A stretch of DNA of 5,853 nt from JBDRLH01 sp043813215 (GCA_043813215.1 JBDRLH010000029.1:1-5853); one strand, 5' to 3'. Positions 1 through 4,477 are shown, counted from the stretch's first letter. Notes: generated by a model from the letters alone, not told the origin. Numbers and translations: made by a program.

Positions 1-39
1 AGAAACGTCGCACAAGGTATATTAATAGACGATAAATAA
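1..39 (+). CDS. Possible 3' end of an upstream gene (partial)
   Basis: Reading from base 1 gives 12 sense codons (RNVAQGILIDDK) and a TAA stop at 37-39. The other two forward frames stop earlier, at 22-24 and 33-35. The stop lies 3 bp before the first 14-bp junction repeat, as expected if another cassette gene ends here. Nothing can be said about its function, and so short an open stretch could be chance. Confidence 0.35.
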   Translation, partial: RNVAQGILIDDK

Positions 40-42
40 AAC

Positions 43-56
43 TAATCAAAATTTAG
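43..56 (+). repeat. Junction repeat copy 1
   Basis: Exact copy of TAATCAAAATTTAG. It is followed by CTAAAA and the ATG of the 67-aa gene 6 bp after the repeat. The 3' flank makes the short palindrome TTTAGCTAAA. It marks the left end of the visible cassette array. Confidence 0.85.
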
Positions 57-62
57 CTAAAA

Positions 63-266
63 ATGAAAAGCATAATTACAAAAAAGGTTTTTGATAAGGA
101 AGTTGCCATGTGCGAAAAATTGGCAAAAGAAAATAAGGGCAAATGCGTCTGGGGAAAATGCACCAATTGCGGAGTAATTCCGTTTTTATATAAATTACAT
201 AAAGGGGAGCTATTAGAAAAACCCGTCGATATTAAAAAGGCCAAATCAAATATAATCAAAATTTAG
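63..266 (+). CDS. Small Cys-rich protein, possible zinc-knuckle (67 aa)
   Basis: Hypothetical 67-residue protein with no signal peptide or membrane segment, so probably cytosolic. It is Lys-rich (K in roughly a fifth of positions) and has four cysteines: C17, C28, C33 and C36. The last three form CxxxxCxxC in 'CVWGKCTNCG', which resembles half of a zinc ribbon or knuckle; a full four-ligand site would need C17, a histidine (H46) or a dimer. The C-terminal half carries a hydrophobic/basic stretch, 'VIPFLYKLHKGELLE'. I recall similar short proteins in uncultured bacterial genomes but know no function. The ATG at 63 lies 6 bp after junction repeat 1 with no Shine-Dalgarno sequence. The last codons (ATC AAA ATT TAG) are supplied by junction repeat 2, so the protein ends IIKI. 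The gene plus one repeat makes the shortest cassette, 210 bp from repeat to repeat. Real gene likely; metal binding is inferred. Confidence 0.7.
   Translation: MKSIITKKVFDKEVAMCEKLAKENKGKCVWGKCTNCGVIPFLYKLHKGELLEKPVDIKKAKSNIIKI
253..266 (+). repeat. Junction repeat copy 2
   Basis: Exact TAATCAAAATTTAG. It is read in the frame ATC-AAA-ATT-TAG, giving the preceding gene its C-terminal Ile-Lys-Ile and its TAG stop. The 3' flank TTAAATT completes a short palindrome with AATTTA. The next ATG is 7 bp downstream. Confidence 0.9.
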
Positions 267-273
267 TTAAATT

Positions 274-843
274 ATGAAAAATATAAAAAAAATTATAAAT
301 TTAATTTTTGAATTAGGCACGGCTAGAAACATACTTCGAGGCCATCATCAAGCTTTAAGGCAATCTAACGACACAATTTCAGACCATTCTTTCAGGGTCG
401 CCATTATAGGATTGCTATTGGCCGACATGGAGAAAGTGAATAAGAGTAAGGTTGTGGAAATGTGTCTTTTGCATGATGTTGCTGAATTACGGACCGGAGA
501 TGCAAATTTTATTAATAAATTTTATAGAGAGGAGAAGGAAGAAAAAGCCATTAAGGAACAATGGTTTGAAATGCCCGGAGGAAAAGAGATTATTAAGCTT
601 CTGATAGAATATAACGCGAGAAAGACAAAGGAAGCTATTGTGGCAAAAGACGCTGATAGTTTAGATCAGATTTTTCTTCAGAAAGAATATTTTCCGGAAA
701 ATTCCTATGATTTGAAAAGGTGGCACAATCATATTGCGGAAAATTTAAAAACTGTTTCTGCTAAGAAAATTGCAAAAGAGACGCTAAAGATAAATCCCTT
801 GAAATGGCTTTATGATTTTTCAGAAAATAAAAGAAATAAATAA
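274..843 (+). CDS. HD-domain phosphohydrolase, YfbR/HDDC2-like 5'-deoxynucleotidase (189 aa)
   Basis: Predicted metal-dependent phosphohydrolase of the HD superfamily. The signature is in the expected order: H38 in 'SDHSFRVA', the H67-D68 pair in 'LLHDVAELRTGD' with E71 close behind, and a distal Asp in 'AKDADSLDQIF' (D126/D128). This H...HD...D spacing and the 'HDxAE' context fit the YfbR/HDDC2 group, which removes phosphate from deoxynucleoside 5'-monophosphates in the cytosol; the length (189 aa) is normal for it. The substrate is inferred from family resemblance only, and other small-phosphate esters are possible. There is no signal peptide. The start at 274 is 7 bp after repeat 2 with no Shine-Dalgarno sequence. 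The TAA stop (841-843) is the first three bases of repeat 3, so here the repeat is read in a different frame from the preceding gene. A role in nucleotide salvage would suit a reduced genome. Confidence 0.85.
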   Translation: MKNIKKIINLIFELGTARNILRGHHQALRQSNDTISDHSFRVAIIGLLLADMEKVNKSKVVEMCLLHDVAELRTGDANFINKFYREEKEEKAIKEQWFEMPGGKEIIKLLIEYNARKTKEAIVAKDADSLDQIFLQKEYFPENSYDLKRWHNHIAENLKTVSAKKIAKETLKINPLKWLYDFSENKRNK

Positions 844-854
844 TCAAAATTTAG
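841..854 (+). repeat. Junction repeat copy 3
   Basis: Exact TAATCAAAATTTAG. Its first TAA is the stop of the HD-domain gene. With the 3' flank it forms the inverted repeat AAAATTTAG/CTAAAATTTT, the longest palindrome of the set. The next ATG (865) is 10 bp after the repeat. Confidence 0.9.
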
Positions 855-864
855 CTAAAATTTT

Positions 865-1491
865 ATGAGTACAATTTGTGTTTTAGGAGACAGTATTGTT
901 TGGGGTGCTGCTGATTCTGAAGGTGGAGGATGGGTTACAAGACTTTTTATAGAATTAGGAAAGAATTCTGAGATTGACGTGTATAATCTTGGAGTTTCCG
1001 GAGATAAGACCCCGAATATATTGGAAAGATTTGAATCAGAAACTAAAGCAAGAATAGAGGAAGCAGAGGATGTAATCCTTATTTTTGCTATCGGTATCAA
1101 CGATTCTTATTTTATTCAGAGTAAAAATAGTTTTAATATCCCACCGGCGGAATTCAGGGAAAATATTAAGAAAATAATAGAAGGGGCCCGAGCAATTGCT
1201 CCCAAAATTACTTTTATTGGATTGACGCCGGTTGACGAGTCTAGAACAACACCAATTCCTTGGGATACTGACAAGTCCTATAAGAATGAAAATATTAAAA
1301 AATATAATGAAATTATAAAATCTGTTTGCAGAGATAATAGTGTGCATTTTATTGAAATTTTTAATGAGTGGATAAAGTCTGATTACCAGAGTTTGTTGGA
1401 AGACGGCTTGCATCCGAATTCAGAAGGACATAAAAAGATATTTGAAACCGTAAGGGATTTTCTAAGCAAAAATAAAATAATCAAAATTTAG
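865..1491 (+). CDS. SGNH/GDSL-family hydrolase (208 aa)
   Basis: Complete SGNH hydrolase, an esterase/lipase-like fold with a Ser-Asp-His triad. All four blocks are visible: block I 'LGDSIVWG' with nucleophile S10; block II 'NLGVSGD' with oxyanion Gly46; block III 'IGIND' with N79; block V 'DGLHPN' with D180 and H183. The length (208 aa) is typical for single-domain members of the TAP/lysophospholipase L1 type. There is no signal peptide, so it is probably cytosolic. The substrate cannot be read from sequence; thioesters, acetylated sugars and short acyl esters are all known in the family. The ATG at 865 follows repeat 3 by 10 bp without a Shine-Dalgarno sequence. The gene runs into repeat 4, which gives the C-terminal IIKI and TAG stop. 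Family assignment is firm, substrate unknown. Confidence 0.9.
   Translation: MSTICVLGDSIVWGAADSEGGGWVTRLFIELGKNSEIDVYNLGVSGDKTPNILERFESETKARIEEAEDVILIFAIGINDSYFIQSKNSFNIPPAEFRENIKKIIEGARAIAPKITFIGLTPVDESRTTPIPWDTDKSYKNENIKKYNEIIKSVCRDNSVHFIEIFNEWIKSDYQSLLEDGLHPNSEGHKKIFETVRDFLSKNKIIKI
1478..1491 (+). repeat. Junction repeat copy 4
   Basis: Exact TAATCAAAATTTAG, read as ATC-AAA-ATT-TAG at the end of the GDSL gene. AAAATTT (1484-1490) can pair with AAATTTT (1496-1502) across the unpaired bases GTCCG, giving the clearest hairpin of the set. The next ATG (1508) is 16 bp away. Confidence 0.9.
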
Positions 1492-1507
1492 TCCGAAATT
1501 TTAAGAC

Positions 1508-1927
1508 ATGAAAATACTCATTTTTACAGAAGGGACGATAATAATGCATAGCTCTAATGATAAACTTGAAGATTTCGCTTCATATGTTCCCGTGAAAAAC
1601 GCGGGTTCTAAAGTAAAAGAATGGGAAAATCAGGGATATGATATTTCTTATATTACTTCGCAACAAGCTCCGGAAGTAATAAAAACAATAGAAAATGTTT
1701 TAAAAAAATATGATTTTCCGGCAGGATTGCTTTATTTCAGAGAAGAGGGGGAAGAATATAAGGATACGGTGACTCGAGCAAAGCCGGATGTTCTCATCGA
1801 GGATAACTGCGAAAGTATAGGCGCAGATGAGATGATTTGTCAACATTTAGATCCAGCCTTGAAAATAACGTGTATCGTTGTCCCGGAATTTTACGGGATT
1901 GATCATTTACCGACTATATTAAATTAA
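1508..1927 (+). CDS. HAD-like protein lacking the usual nucleophile (139 aa)
   Basis: Small Rossmann-like protein that resembles the HAD phosphatase fold but with a changed active site. The N-terminal strand 'MKILIFTEGTII' sits where HAD enzymes carry DxDGT; here it reads TEGT, so the nucleophilic Asp is Thr7 and the second acidic position is Glu8. A motif-II-like strand, 'DISYITSQ', ends in T50-S51. A Lys-Asp (K85-D86) precedes the motif-IV-like 'PDVLIEDNCESIGA', with D94 and D99 as possible Mg ligands. I recall a widespread family of hypothetical proteins beginning 'IFTEGT' with a conserved 'PDVLIED..ESIG' block, so the change looks like a family trait and not a mutation. It may bind a phosphate compound without forming an aspartyl-phosphate; function unknown. 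The start at 1508 has no Shine-Dalgarno sequence. The stop TAA (1925-1927) is the first triplet of repeat 5. Confidence 0.75.
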   Translation: MKILIFTEGTIIMHSSNDKLEDFASYVPVKNAGSKVKEWENQGYDISYITSQQAPEVIKTIENVLKKYDFPAGLLYFREEGEEYKDTVTRAKPDVLIEDNCESIGADEMICQHLDPALKITCIVVPEFYGIDHLPTILN

Positions 1928-1938
1928 TCAAAATTTAG
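1925..1938 (+). repeat. Junction repeat copy 5
   Basis: Exact TAATCAAAATTTAG; the first TAA stops the HAD-like gene. The 3' flank GCTAAAACATG has an ATG at the usual distance (1947), but it opens a frame of only three codons (Met-Pro-Ser-stop). The same flank recurs with one change at the start of the M24 gene (3081-3094), which suggests this junction was split by an insertion. Confidence 0.9.
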
Positions 1939-1949
1939 GCTAAAACATG
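1936..1949 (+). repeat. Left copy of 14-bp direct repeat flanking a possible insertion
   Basis: TAGGCTAAAACATG here matches TAGGATAAAACATG at 3081-3094 in 13 of 14 bases. The left copy overlaps the end of junction repeat 5, and the right copy contains the M24 gene's start codon. The arrangement fits a target-site duplication, or exchange between two cassette junctions, around the segment 1950-3080. Confidence 0.6.
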
Positions 1950-1954
1950 CCCTC

Positions 1955-1982
1955 TTGACAAAAAGATAAAATTTGGTAAAAT
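1955..1982 (+). promoter_or_regulatory. Sigma70-type promoter for the exported-protein gene
   Basis: TTGACA (1955-1960, perfect -35) and TAAAAT (1977-1982, 5/6 match to -10) are separated by 16 bp. Transcription would start near 1989, giving a 5' leader of about 140 nt before the ATG at 2128. This is the only strong promoter seen between 1 and 4400, and it lies inside the putative insert. Confidence 0.7.
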
Positions 1983-2026
1983 AAAAACACTAGAAGATTA
2001 AATTTTCTTTTTTTTGCACCTTAAAT

Positions 2027-2039
2027 TATTAGAGAATAT
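2027..2039 (+). repeat. Left arm of 13-bp inverted repeat
   Basis: TATTAGAGAATAT here is the exact reverse complement of 2987-2999, and similarity continues outward (TTAAA on both arms, with a one-base gap). The arms lie in the 5' leader and 3' untranslated part of the same predicted transcript, so they could pair in the mRNA, or they could be terminal inverted repeats of a nested element. Confidence 0.55.
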
Positions 2040-2059
2040 GAGGAGATGAAATGATTTGT

Positions 2060-2101
2060 TGACAGCAGGGAAAGACTTGCTGACTCTCGGGAAAGACCGA
2101 A
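2060..2101 (+). repeat. Imperfect 21-bp tandem repeat in mRNA leader
   Basis: Two adjacent 21-bp units, each TGAC-N4-GGGAAAGAC-N4 (13 of 21 bases shared). Each GGGAAAGAC falls in or beside a small hairpin: CAGCA (2063-2067) with TGCTG (2078-2082), and TCGG (2087-2090) with CCGA (2097-2100). This could be a protein or RNA binding site in the leader. In the alternative TTG-start reading it would encode a repeated LTxGKD. Confidence 0.4.
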
Positions 2102-2118
2102 ATATTAAAAGAAGGAAA

Positions 2119-2124
2119 AAGGAG
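2119..2124 (+). promoter_or_regulatory. Shine-Dalgarno AAGGAG that decides the start at 2128
   Basis: AAGGAG lies 3 bp before the ATG at 2128. The spacing is short but within use. This favours ATG 2128 over the in-frame TTG at 2056, because translation from 2128 begins with a textbook signal peptide and the TTG start would bury it behind 24 residues, many of them charged. Confidence 0.65.
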
Positions 2125-2127
2125 ATT

Positions 2128-2970
2128 ATGAGAAAAGCACTATTTCTAATAATGGCAATGTTGTTAATGTTTTCTCTGTTTGCCGTGCCCATTTCGGCCG
2201 CCAAGCCCGCAAATGCCGGTGCCCAGACGTACAGTTGGTACCTATCTGGCGACGTGATGCCGGTTCCGCCTTACGGTTCAAGGGATATTCCGGGTTCAGA
2301 TACGGCTTCCAAACTGATTGTTAACCAGCCCAATGGCAACACAGTTGTTACCATGACGGGCGTGATGAAAGGCCTAAACTCCAACACAACCTACACCGTG
2401 TACCTTTCTAAAGGATATACGTCATACACCCCAACAAGTATTAGGACCGAAACCTGGGTATGGAATGTGTTAGGTACGTATTTCCATGATGTTACTATTA
2501 CTCAGCAAAATCCCGACGGTACCTTTTCGGGAACTGCAGGATACCCAAGTGATGATGCACCATGGGATCAGCCTAACGAGACAACAGAGACTATTACCGG
2601 ACAGATTGTAGGGAATACTTTCTATATGACCACTGTCTACCACGGACCATATAACCCGGGTTATACTGTTACAGCGGTTGGTACCATTCAAAGCGATGGT
2701 TCCATAATCGGAACTACTCCTTGGTCATGGAGTGCACCAGAAGGTACAGTAACGCTGGCAGCAGGATCAACCGGATGGCCCGGGCTATTCACCAGCACCG
2801 TGCAGCCGTTTACATTCGTAACGGACGAATATGGCGCAGGAAGCTGGCATGTTAACCTGACTGATGCAGACTTGCCGGGATCAGAATCTAGCTACAAACT
2901 CTCAGTCTGGATTAACGAAGCCGGCGCCACTATGCTCATAAGCGACACCTTTGAGGTTACCAAAGGGTAA
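2128..2970 (+). CDS. Exported beta-rich protein with signal peptide (280 aa)
   Basis: Secreted or surface protein of unknown function. Residues 1-25 are a classical Sec signal: 'MRK', a hydrophobic core (about 4-20), then 'PISAA'; cleavage is likely after Ala24/25 or after 'ANA' (30). The mature part has no cysteine, is rich in Thr, Gly, Trp and Tyr, and alternates short strands and turns, which suggests beta-sandwich or barrel domains. I read it as an outer domain in two pieces (about 33-100 and 215-280, from 'YLSGDV' to 'ISDTFEV') interrupted by a second domain (about 108-208: 'HDVTITQ', 'GTFSGTAGYP', 'ITGQIVGNTFYMTTVYHG', 'GYTVTAVGTIQSDGSI'). The inner block resembles a Gly/Thr-rich extracellular domain I have seen in bacterial and archaeal surface proteins but cannot name. 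The gene is monocistronic between a promoter and a terminator, and its base composition is unlike its neighbours, which suggests transfer. An in-frame TTG at 2056 is a less likely start. Confidence 0.75.
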   Translation: MRKALFLIMAMLLMFSLFAVPISAAKPANAGAQTYSWYLSGDVMPVPPYGSRDIPGSDTASKLIVNQPNGNTVVTMTGVMKGLNSNTTYTVYLSKGYTSYTPTSIRTETWVWNVLGTYFHDVTITQQNPDGTFSGTAGYPSDDAPWDQPNETTETITGQIVGNTFYMTTVYHGPYNPGYTVTAVGTIQSDGSIIGTTPWSWSAPEGTVTLAAGSTGWPGLFTSTVQPFTFVTDEYGAGSWHVNLTDADLPGSESSYKLSVWINEAGATMLISDTFEVTKG

Positions 2971-2986
2971 ACCTTTGCATCCGGAT

Positions 2987-2999
2987 ATATTCTCTAATA
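2987..2999 (-). repeat. Right arm of 13-bp inverted repeat
   Basis: Exact reverse complement of 2027-2039. It lies 16 bp after the stop codon of the exported-protein gene and 11 bp before its terminator stem. Confidence 0.55.
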
Positions 3000-3010
3000 T
3001 TTTTAAACCA

Positions 3011-3048
3011 GAGGGGTTGTAGTAAGACTACAGCCCTTCTTTATTTTT
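3011..3048 (+). terminator. Intrinsic terminator after the exported-protein gene
   Basis: A 12-bp stem (3011-3022 with 3028-3039, including two G-U pairs) with a 5-nt loop TAAGA is followed by TTTATTTTT. It should end the transcript from the 1955 promoter and insulate the M24 gene from it. Confidence 0.9.
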
Positions 3049-3068
3049 AAATTTAAGTCGACCAAAGG

Positions 3069-3081
3069 GCGGTTTTTTGGT
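3069..3081 (+). repeat. 13-bp direct repeat, copy A
   Basis: GCGGTTTTTTGGT, repeated exactly at 4700-4712. This copy ends just where the right 14-bp direct repeat begins, so it may be the right end of the inserted segment. The T-run makes chance or convergent terminator-like sequence possible. Confidence 0.45.
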
Positions 3082-3094
3082 AGGATAAAACATG
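3081..3094 (+). repeat. Right copy of 14-bp direct repeat
   Basis: TAGGATAAAACATG, 13/14 identical to 1936-1949. It includes the ATG of the M24 gene, and its AGGA (3082-3085) can serve as a weak Shine-Dalgarno sequence 6 bp before the ATG. It looks like the 3' flank of a cassette junction whose conserved 5' part is missing. Confidence 0.6.
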
Positions 3095-3829
3095 ACAAAA
3101 GAACAGTTAGAAAAACATAAAATAGCTGGGGAAAAGCTGGATTTTGTTAAAAATAGGGCTTTTGAGTTTATAAAAAAGAACGTAGGAAGAATTACCGAAT
3201 ATGATGTTAATAAATTTATTCTCTCTGAATACAAAAGACAGAAACTTATTACCGAGGGTCATTATTCTGTACAAATTGTAGCGGTTAACGGAAACGCTGC
3301 CATTCCGCATTATTTTCCCAAAAGAGGAAAATCAGCAATAATTGGAGAAAACTGTCTTGTCTTAATGGATATTTGGGCAAGATTAAAAAAGAAAAATTCT
3401 CCCTTTGCCGATATTACTTGGATGGGATATACGGGGAAGAAAGTTCCTTCTCAGATAAACGCAACTCTTAAAAAAGTTTTCGATGCAAGAGATTTTTGTG
3501 TAACATTCATAAAGAAAGAGTTAAAACAGAAAAAAATGCCAAAGACCATTGAAGTAGACACCGCTGTTAGAAAATATTTTGGCAAAGAAGAAAAATATTT
3601 CATTCATGGTACCGGTCACAGTCTGGGAATTAGGCAATGTCACGGAAAAGCCTTCCGTTTTAGTAAAAAAAGCAACAGTAGAATGAAAACAGAAATACCT
3701 TTTACGATAGAGCCAGGTCTGTATTTTAAATATAAATTCGGGATAAGAAGCGAGATTAACTGTTGGATCGGTAAAGATTTTAAACTAGAAATAACAACAA
3801 AAGTTCAAAAAGAATTAATCAAAATTTAG
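3092..3829 (+). CDS. M24-family (methionine aminopeptidase/Xaa-Pro peptidase fold) metallopeptidase (245 aa)
   Basis: Single 'pita-bread' catalytic domain. The five expected metal ligands are present in order: D93 ('LVLMDIWA'), D107 ('FADITWMGY'), H176 ('HGTGHSLGI'), E207 ('FTIEPGLYF') and E221 ('IRSEINCW'). H73 in 'AAIPHYFP' matches the substrate-contacting His of the family. The length (245 aa) fits a lone catalytic domain without the N-terminal creatinase-like domain of aminopeptidase P or prolidase. The 'PHYFP' and 'TGHSLGI' contexts look closer to Xaa-Pro peptidases than to housekeeping methionine aminopeptidase, so the likely role is cytosolic cleavage of small peptides; cleavage specificity is inferred. 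The two Asp ligands are 14 residues apart, slightly more than in E. coli methionine aminopeptidase, which implies a longer turn with three Lys. The ATG at 3092 has only AGGA upstream. The gene ends in repeat 6 (LIKI, TAG). It probably once followed repeat 5 directly. Confidence 0.85.
   Translation: MTKEQLEKHKIAGEKLDFVKNRAFEFIKKNVGRITEYDVNKFILSEYKRQKLITEGHYSVQIVAVNGNAAIPHYFPKRGKSAIIGENCLVLMDIWARLKKKNSPFADITWMGYTGKKVPSQINATLKKVFDARDFCVTFIKKELKQKKMPKTIEVDTAVRKYFGKEEKYFIHGTGHSLGIRQCHGKAFRFSKKSNSRMKTEIPFTIEPGLYFKYKFGIRSEINCWIGKDFKLEITTKVQKELIKI
3816..3829 (+). repeat. Junction repeat copy 6
   Basis: Exact TAATCAAAATTTAG, read as ATC-AAA-ATT-TAG at the end of the M24 gene. The 3' flank GCTA leads straight into ATG at 3834, 4 bp after the repeat and the tightest junction here. 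The small palindrome TTAG-g-CTAA overlaps the start codon's A. Confidence 0.9.
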
Positions 3830-3833
3830 GCTA

Positions 3834-4433
3834 ATGGAAAATAAAACGCTTAGAGTACTCGGAATATCGGGTAGTCCAAGGAAAAAAGGGACTAATTTTA
3901 TGGTAAAAACCGTTTTGGAAGCTATGGGTTGTGATTATGAATTGATTAACTTAAAAGATAAAAATATTAAACCCTGTACGGCTTGCCGTGGCTGTTATAA
4001 AACCCACGAATGCATAATTAAAGACGATATGCAGGACATTTATGATAAATTAAGGAGTGCAAACATTATTGTTTTAGGTAGCCCGACATATTTTGACAAC
4101 GTTACCGCTCAAATGAAAGCTTTTATTGATAGATGTCTTCCTTTTTATCTCTCAGAAAAATTAAAAAATAAAAAAGTAGCTTTAGTTTCGGTTGGAAATT
4201 TCACAGAAGGAGAAGTAGATTTTTTAGACAATTATAATCCAAATGAGGCAGTAAAAGATCCTATCCTTAAAAAAGAAATGGAGGGCAGTGTTAAAAATTG
4301 CATAAATAGTATGAAAAATTTCTGCAGGGCAATGAAATTAAATGTAGTCGGCAGTATTATCGCTATAAATGGGGACCCAACACTCCAAACTGAAAAATTG
4401 AAAAAATTAGGCAGAAAATTAACCAAAATTTAG
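3834..4433 (+). CDS. Iron-sulfur flavoprotein-like / NADPH-dependent FMN reductase family protein (199 aa)
   Basis: Flavodoxin-fold oxidoreductase. The FMN phosphate loop is 'GISGSPRKKGTN' (about 10-21), and a second flavin-contact segment is 'LGSPTYFDNVTAQMKAFIDR' (81-100), typical of the family. Between them lies a compact cysteine cluster, C48-x2-C51-x2-C54-x5-C60, matching the CX2CX2CX4-7C pattern of archaeal-type iron-sulfur flavoproteins that hold a 4Fe-4S cluster next to FMN. The protein would act in the cytosol as a dimer, moving electrons from a reductant such as ferredoxin or NAD(P)H to an unknown acceptor, perhaps in oxidant defence. Some relatives keep the cysteines without a proven cluster, so iron binding is inferred. 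Length is usual for the family. The start follows repeat 6 by 4 bp; the gene ends LTKI-TAG in repeat 7, where the C variant changes Ile to Thr. Confidence 0.88.
   Translation: MENKTLRVLGISGSPRKKGTNFMVKTVLEAMGCDYELINLKDKNIKPCTACRGCYKTHECIIKDDMQDIYDKLRSANIIVLGSPTYFDNVTAQMKAFIDRCLPFYLSEKLKNKKVALVSVGNFTEGEVDFLDNYNPNEAVKDPILKKEMEGSVKNCINSMKNFCRAMKLNVVGSIIAINGDPTLQTEKLKKLGRKLTKI
4420..4433 (+). repeat. Junction repeat copy 7 (variant, last of the array)
   Basis: TAACCAAAATTTAG, one base different from the other six copies (T to C at the fourth position). It ends the flavoprotein gene. The flank GCCGAGTAAAATT keeps a loose inverted match to AATTTA, but no cassette gene follows. A diverged terminal copy would fit the distal end of an array. 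Confidence 0.85.
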
Positions 4434-4477
4434 CCGAGTAAAATTGCGTAGAAACAGAATGGTAATAAAACAAGATA

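Larger units (their letters stand above)
1950..3094 (+). mobile_element. Putative inserted segment splitting a cassette junction (1.1 kb)
   Basis: Segment between 14-bp direct repeats (1936-1949 and 3081-3094, 13/14 identical). It differs from the cassettes in every visible respect: it has its own sigma70-type promoter, a Shine-Dalgarno sequence, a gene of distinctly higher GC (sampled 60-base lines range from about 40 to 60%, against about 37% in the neighbouring cassettes), a signal peptide and an intrinsic terminator. The ends show a weak inverted similarity (CAAAAA-N7-TTTGG from 1959 inward, and the same pattern on the complement from the right end). No transposase is encoded, so it would be a passenger or non-autonomous element, or a segment brought in by homologous or site-specific exchange. 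Boundaries are approximate, and insertion is an inference from the repeat arrangement. Confidence 0.45.

Noticed and set aside
1036..1413. Minus-strand 125-codon open frame inside the GDSL gene
   Set aside because: It is antisense to a complete SGNH hydrolase with all catalytic blocks, and shows no domain of its own.
1992..2016. Terminator-like A/T hairpin with a T-run before the exported-protein gene
   Set aside because: The stem is about 5 bp, A/T-only apart from the end pair and includes a G-U pair; it is too weak to call, and would sit just after the promoter.
2056..2127. TTG start for the exported protein, adding 24 residues
   Set aside because: It would place a charged extension before a textbook signal peptide, and ATG 2128 has AAGGAG in front.
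3058..3086. Promoter for the M24 gene (TCGACC-17 bp-TAGGAT)
   Set aside because: Only 4/6 matches in each box, and TAGGAT is better explained as part of the 14-bp direct repeat and weak Shine-Dalgarno sequence.
43..4433. CRISPR array
   Set aside because: The repeats are only 14 bp, the intervals are hundreds of bases long and contain whole genes, and no cas gene is present.
43..4433. Classical integron attC sites or dif/Xer modules
   Set aside because: The motif lacks the attC core GTTRRRY and its complementary RYYYAAC, and does not match the two-arm dif consensus. A lineage-specific analogue remains possible and is reported as a finding.
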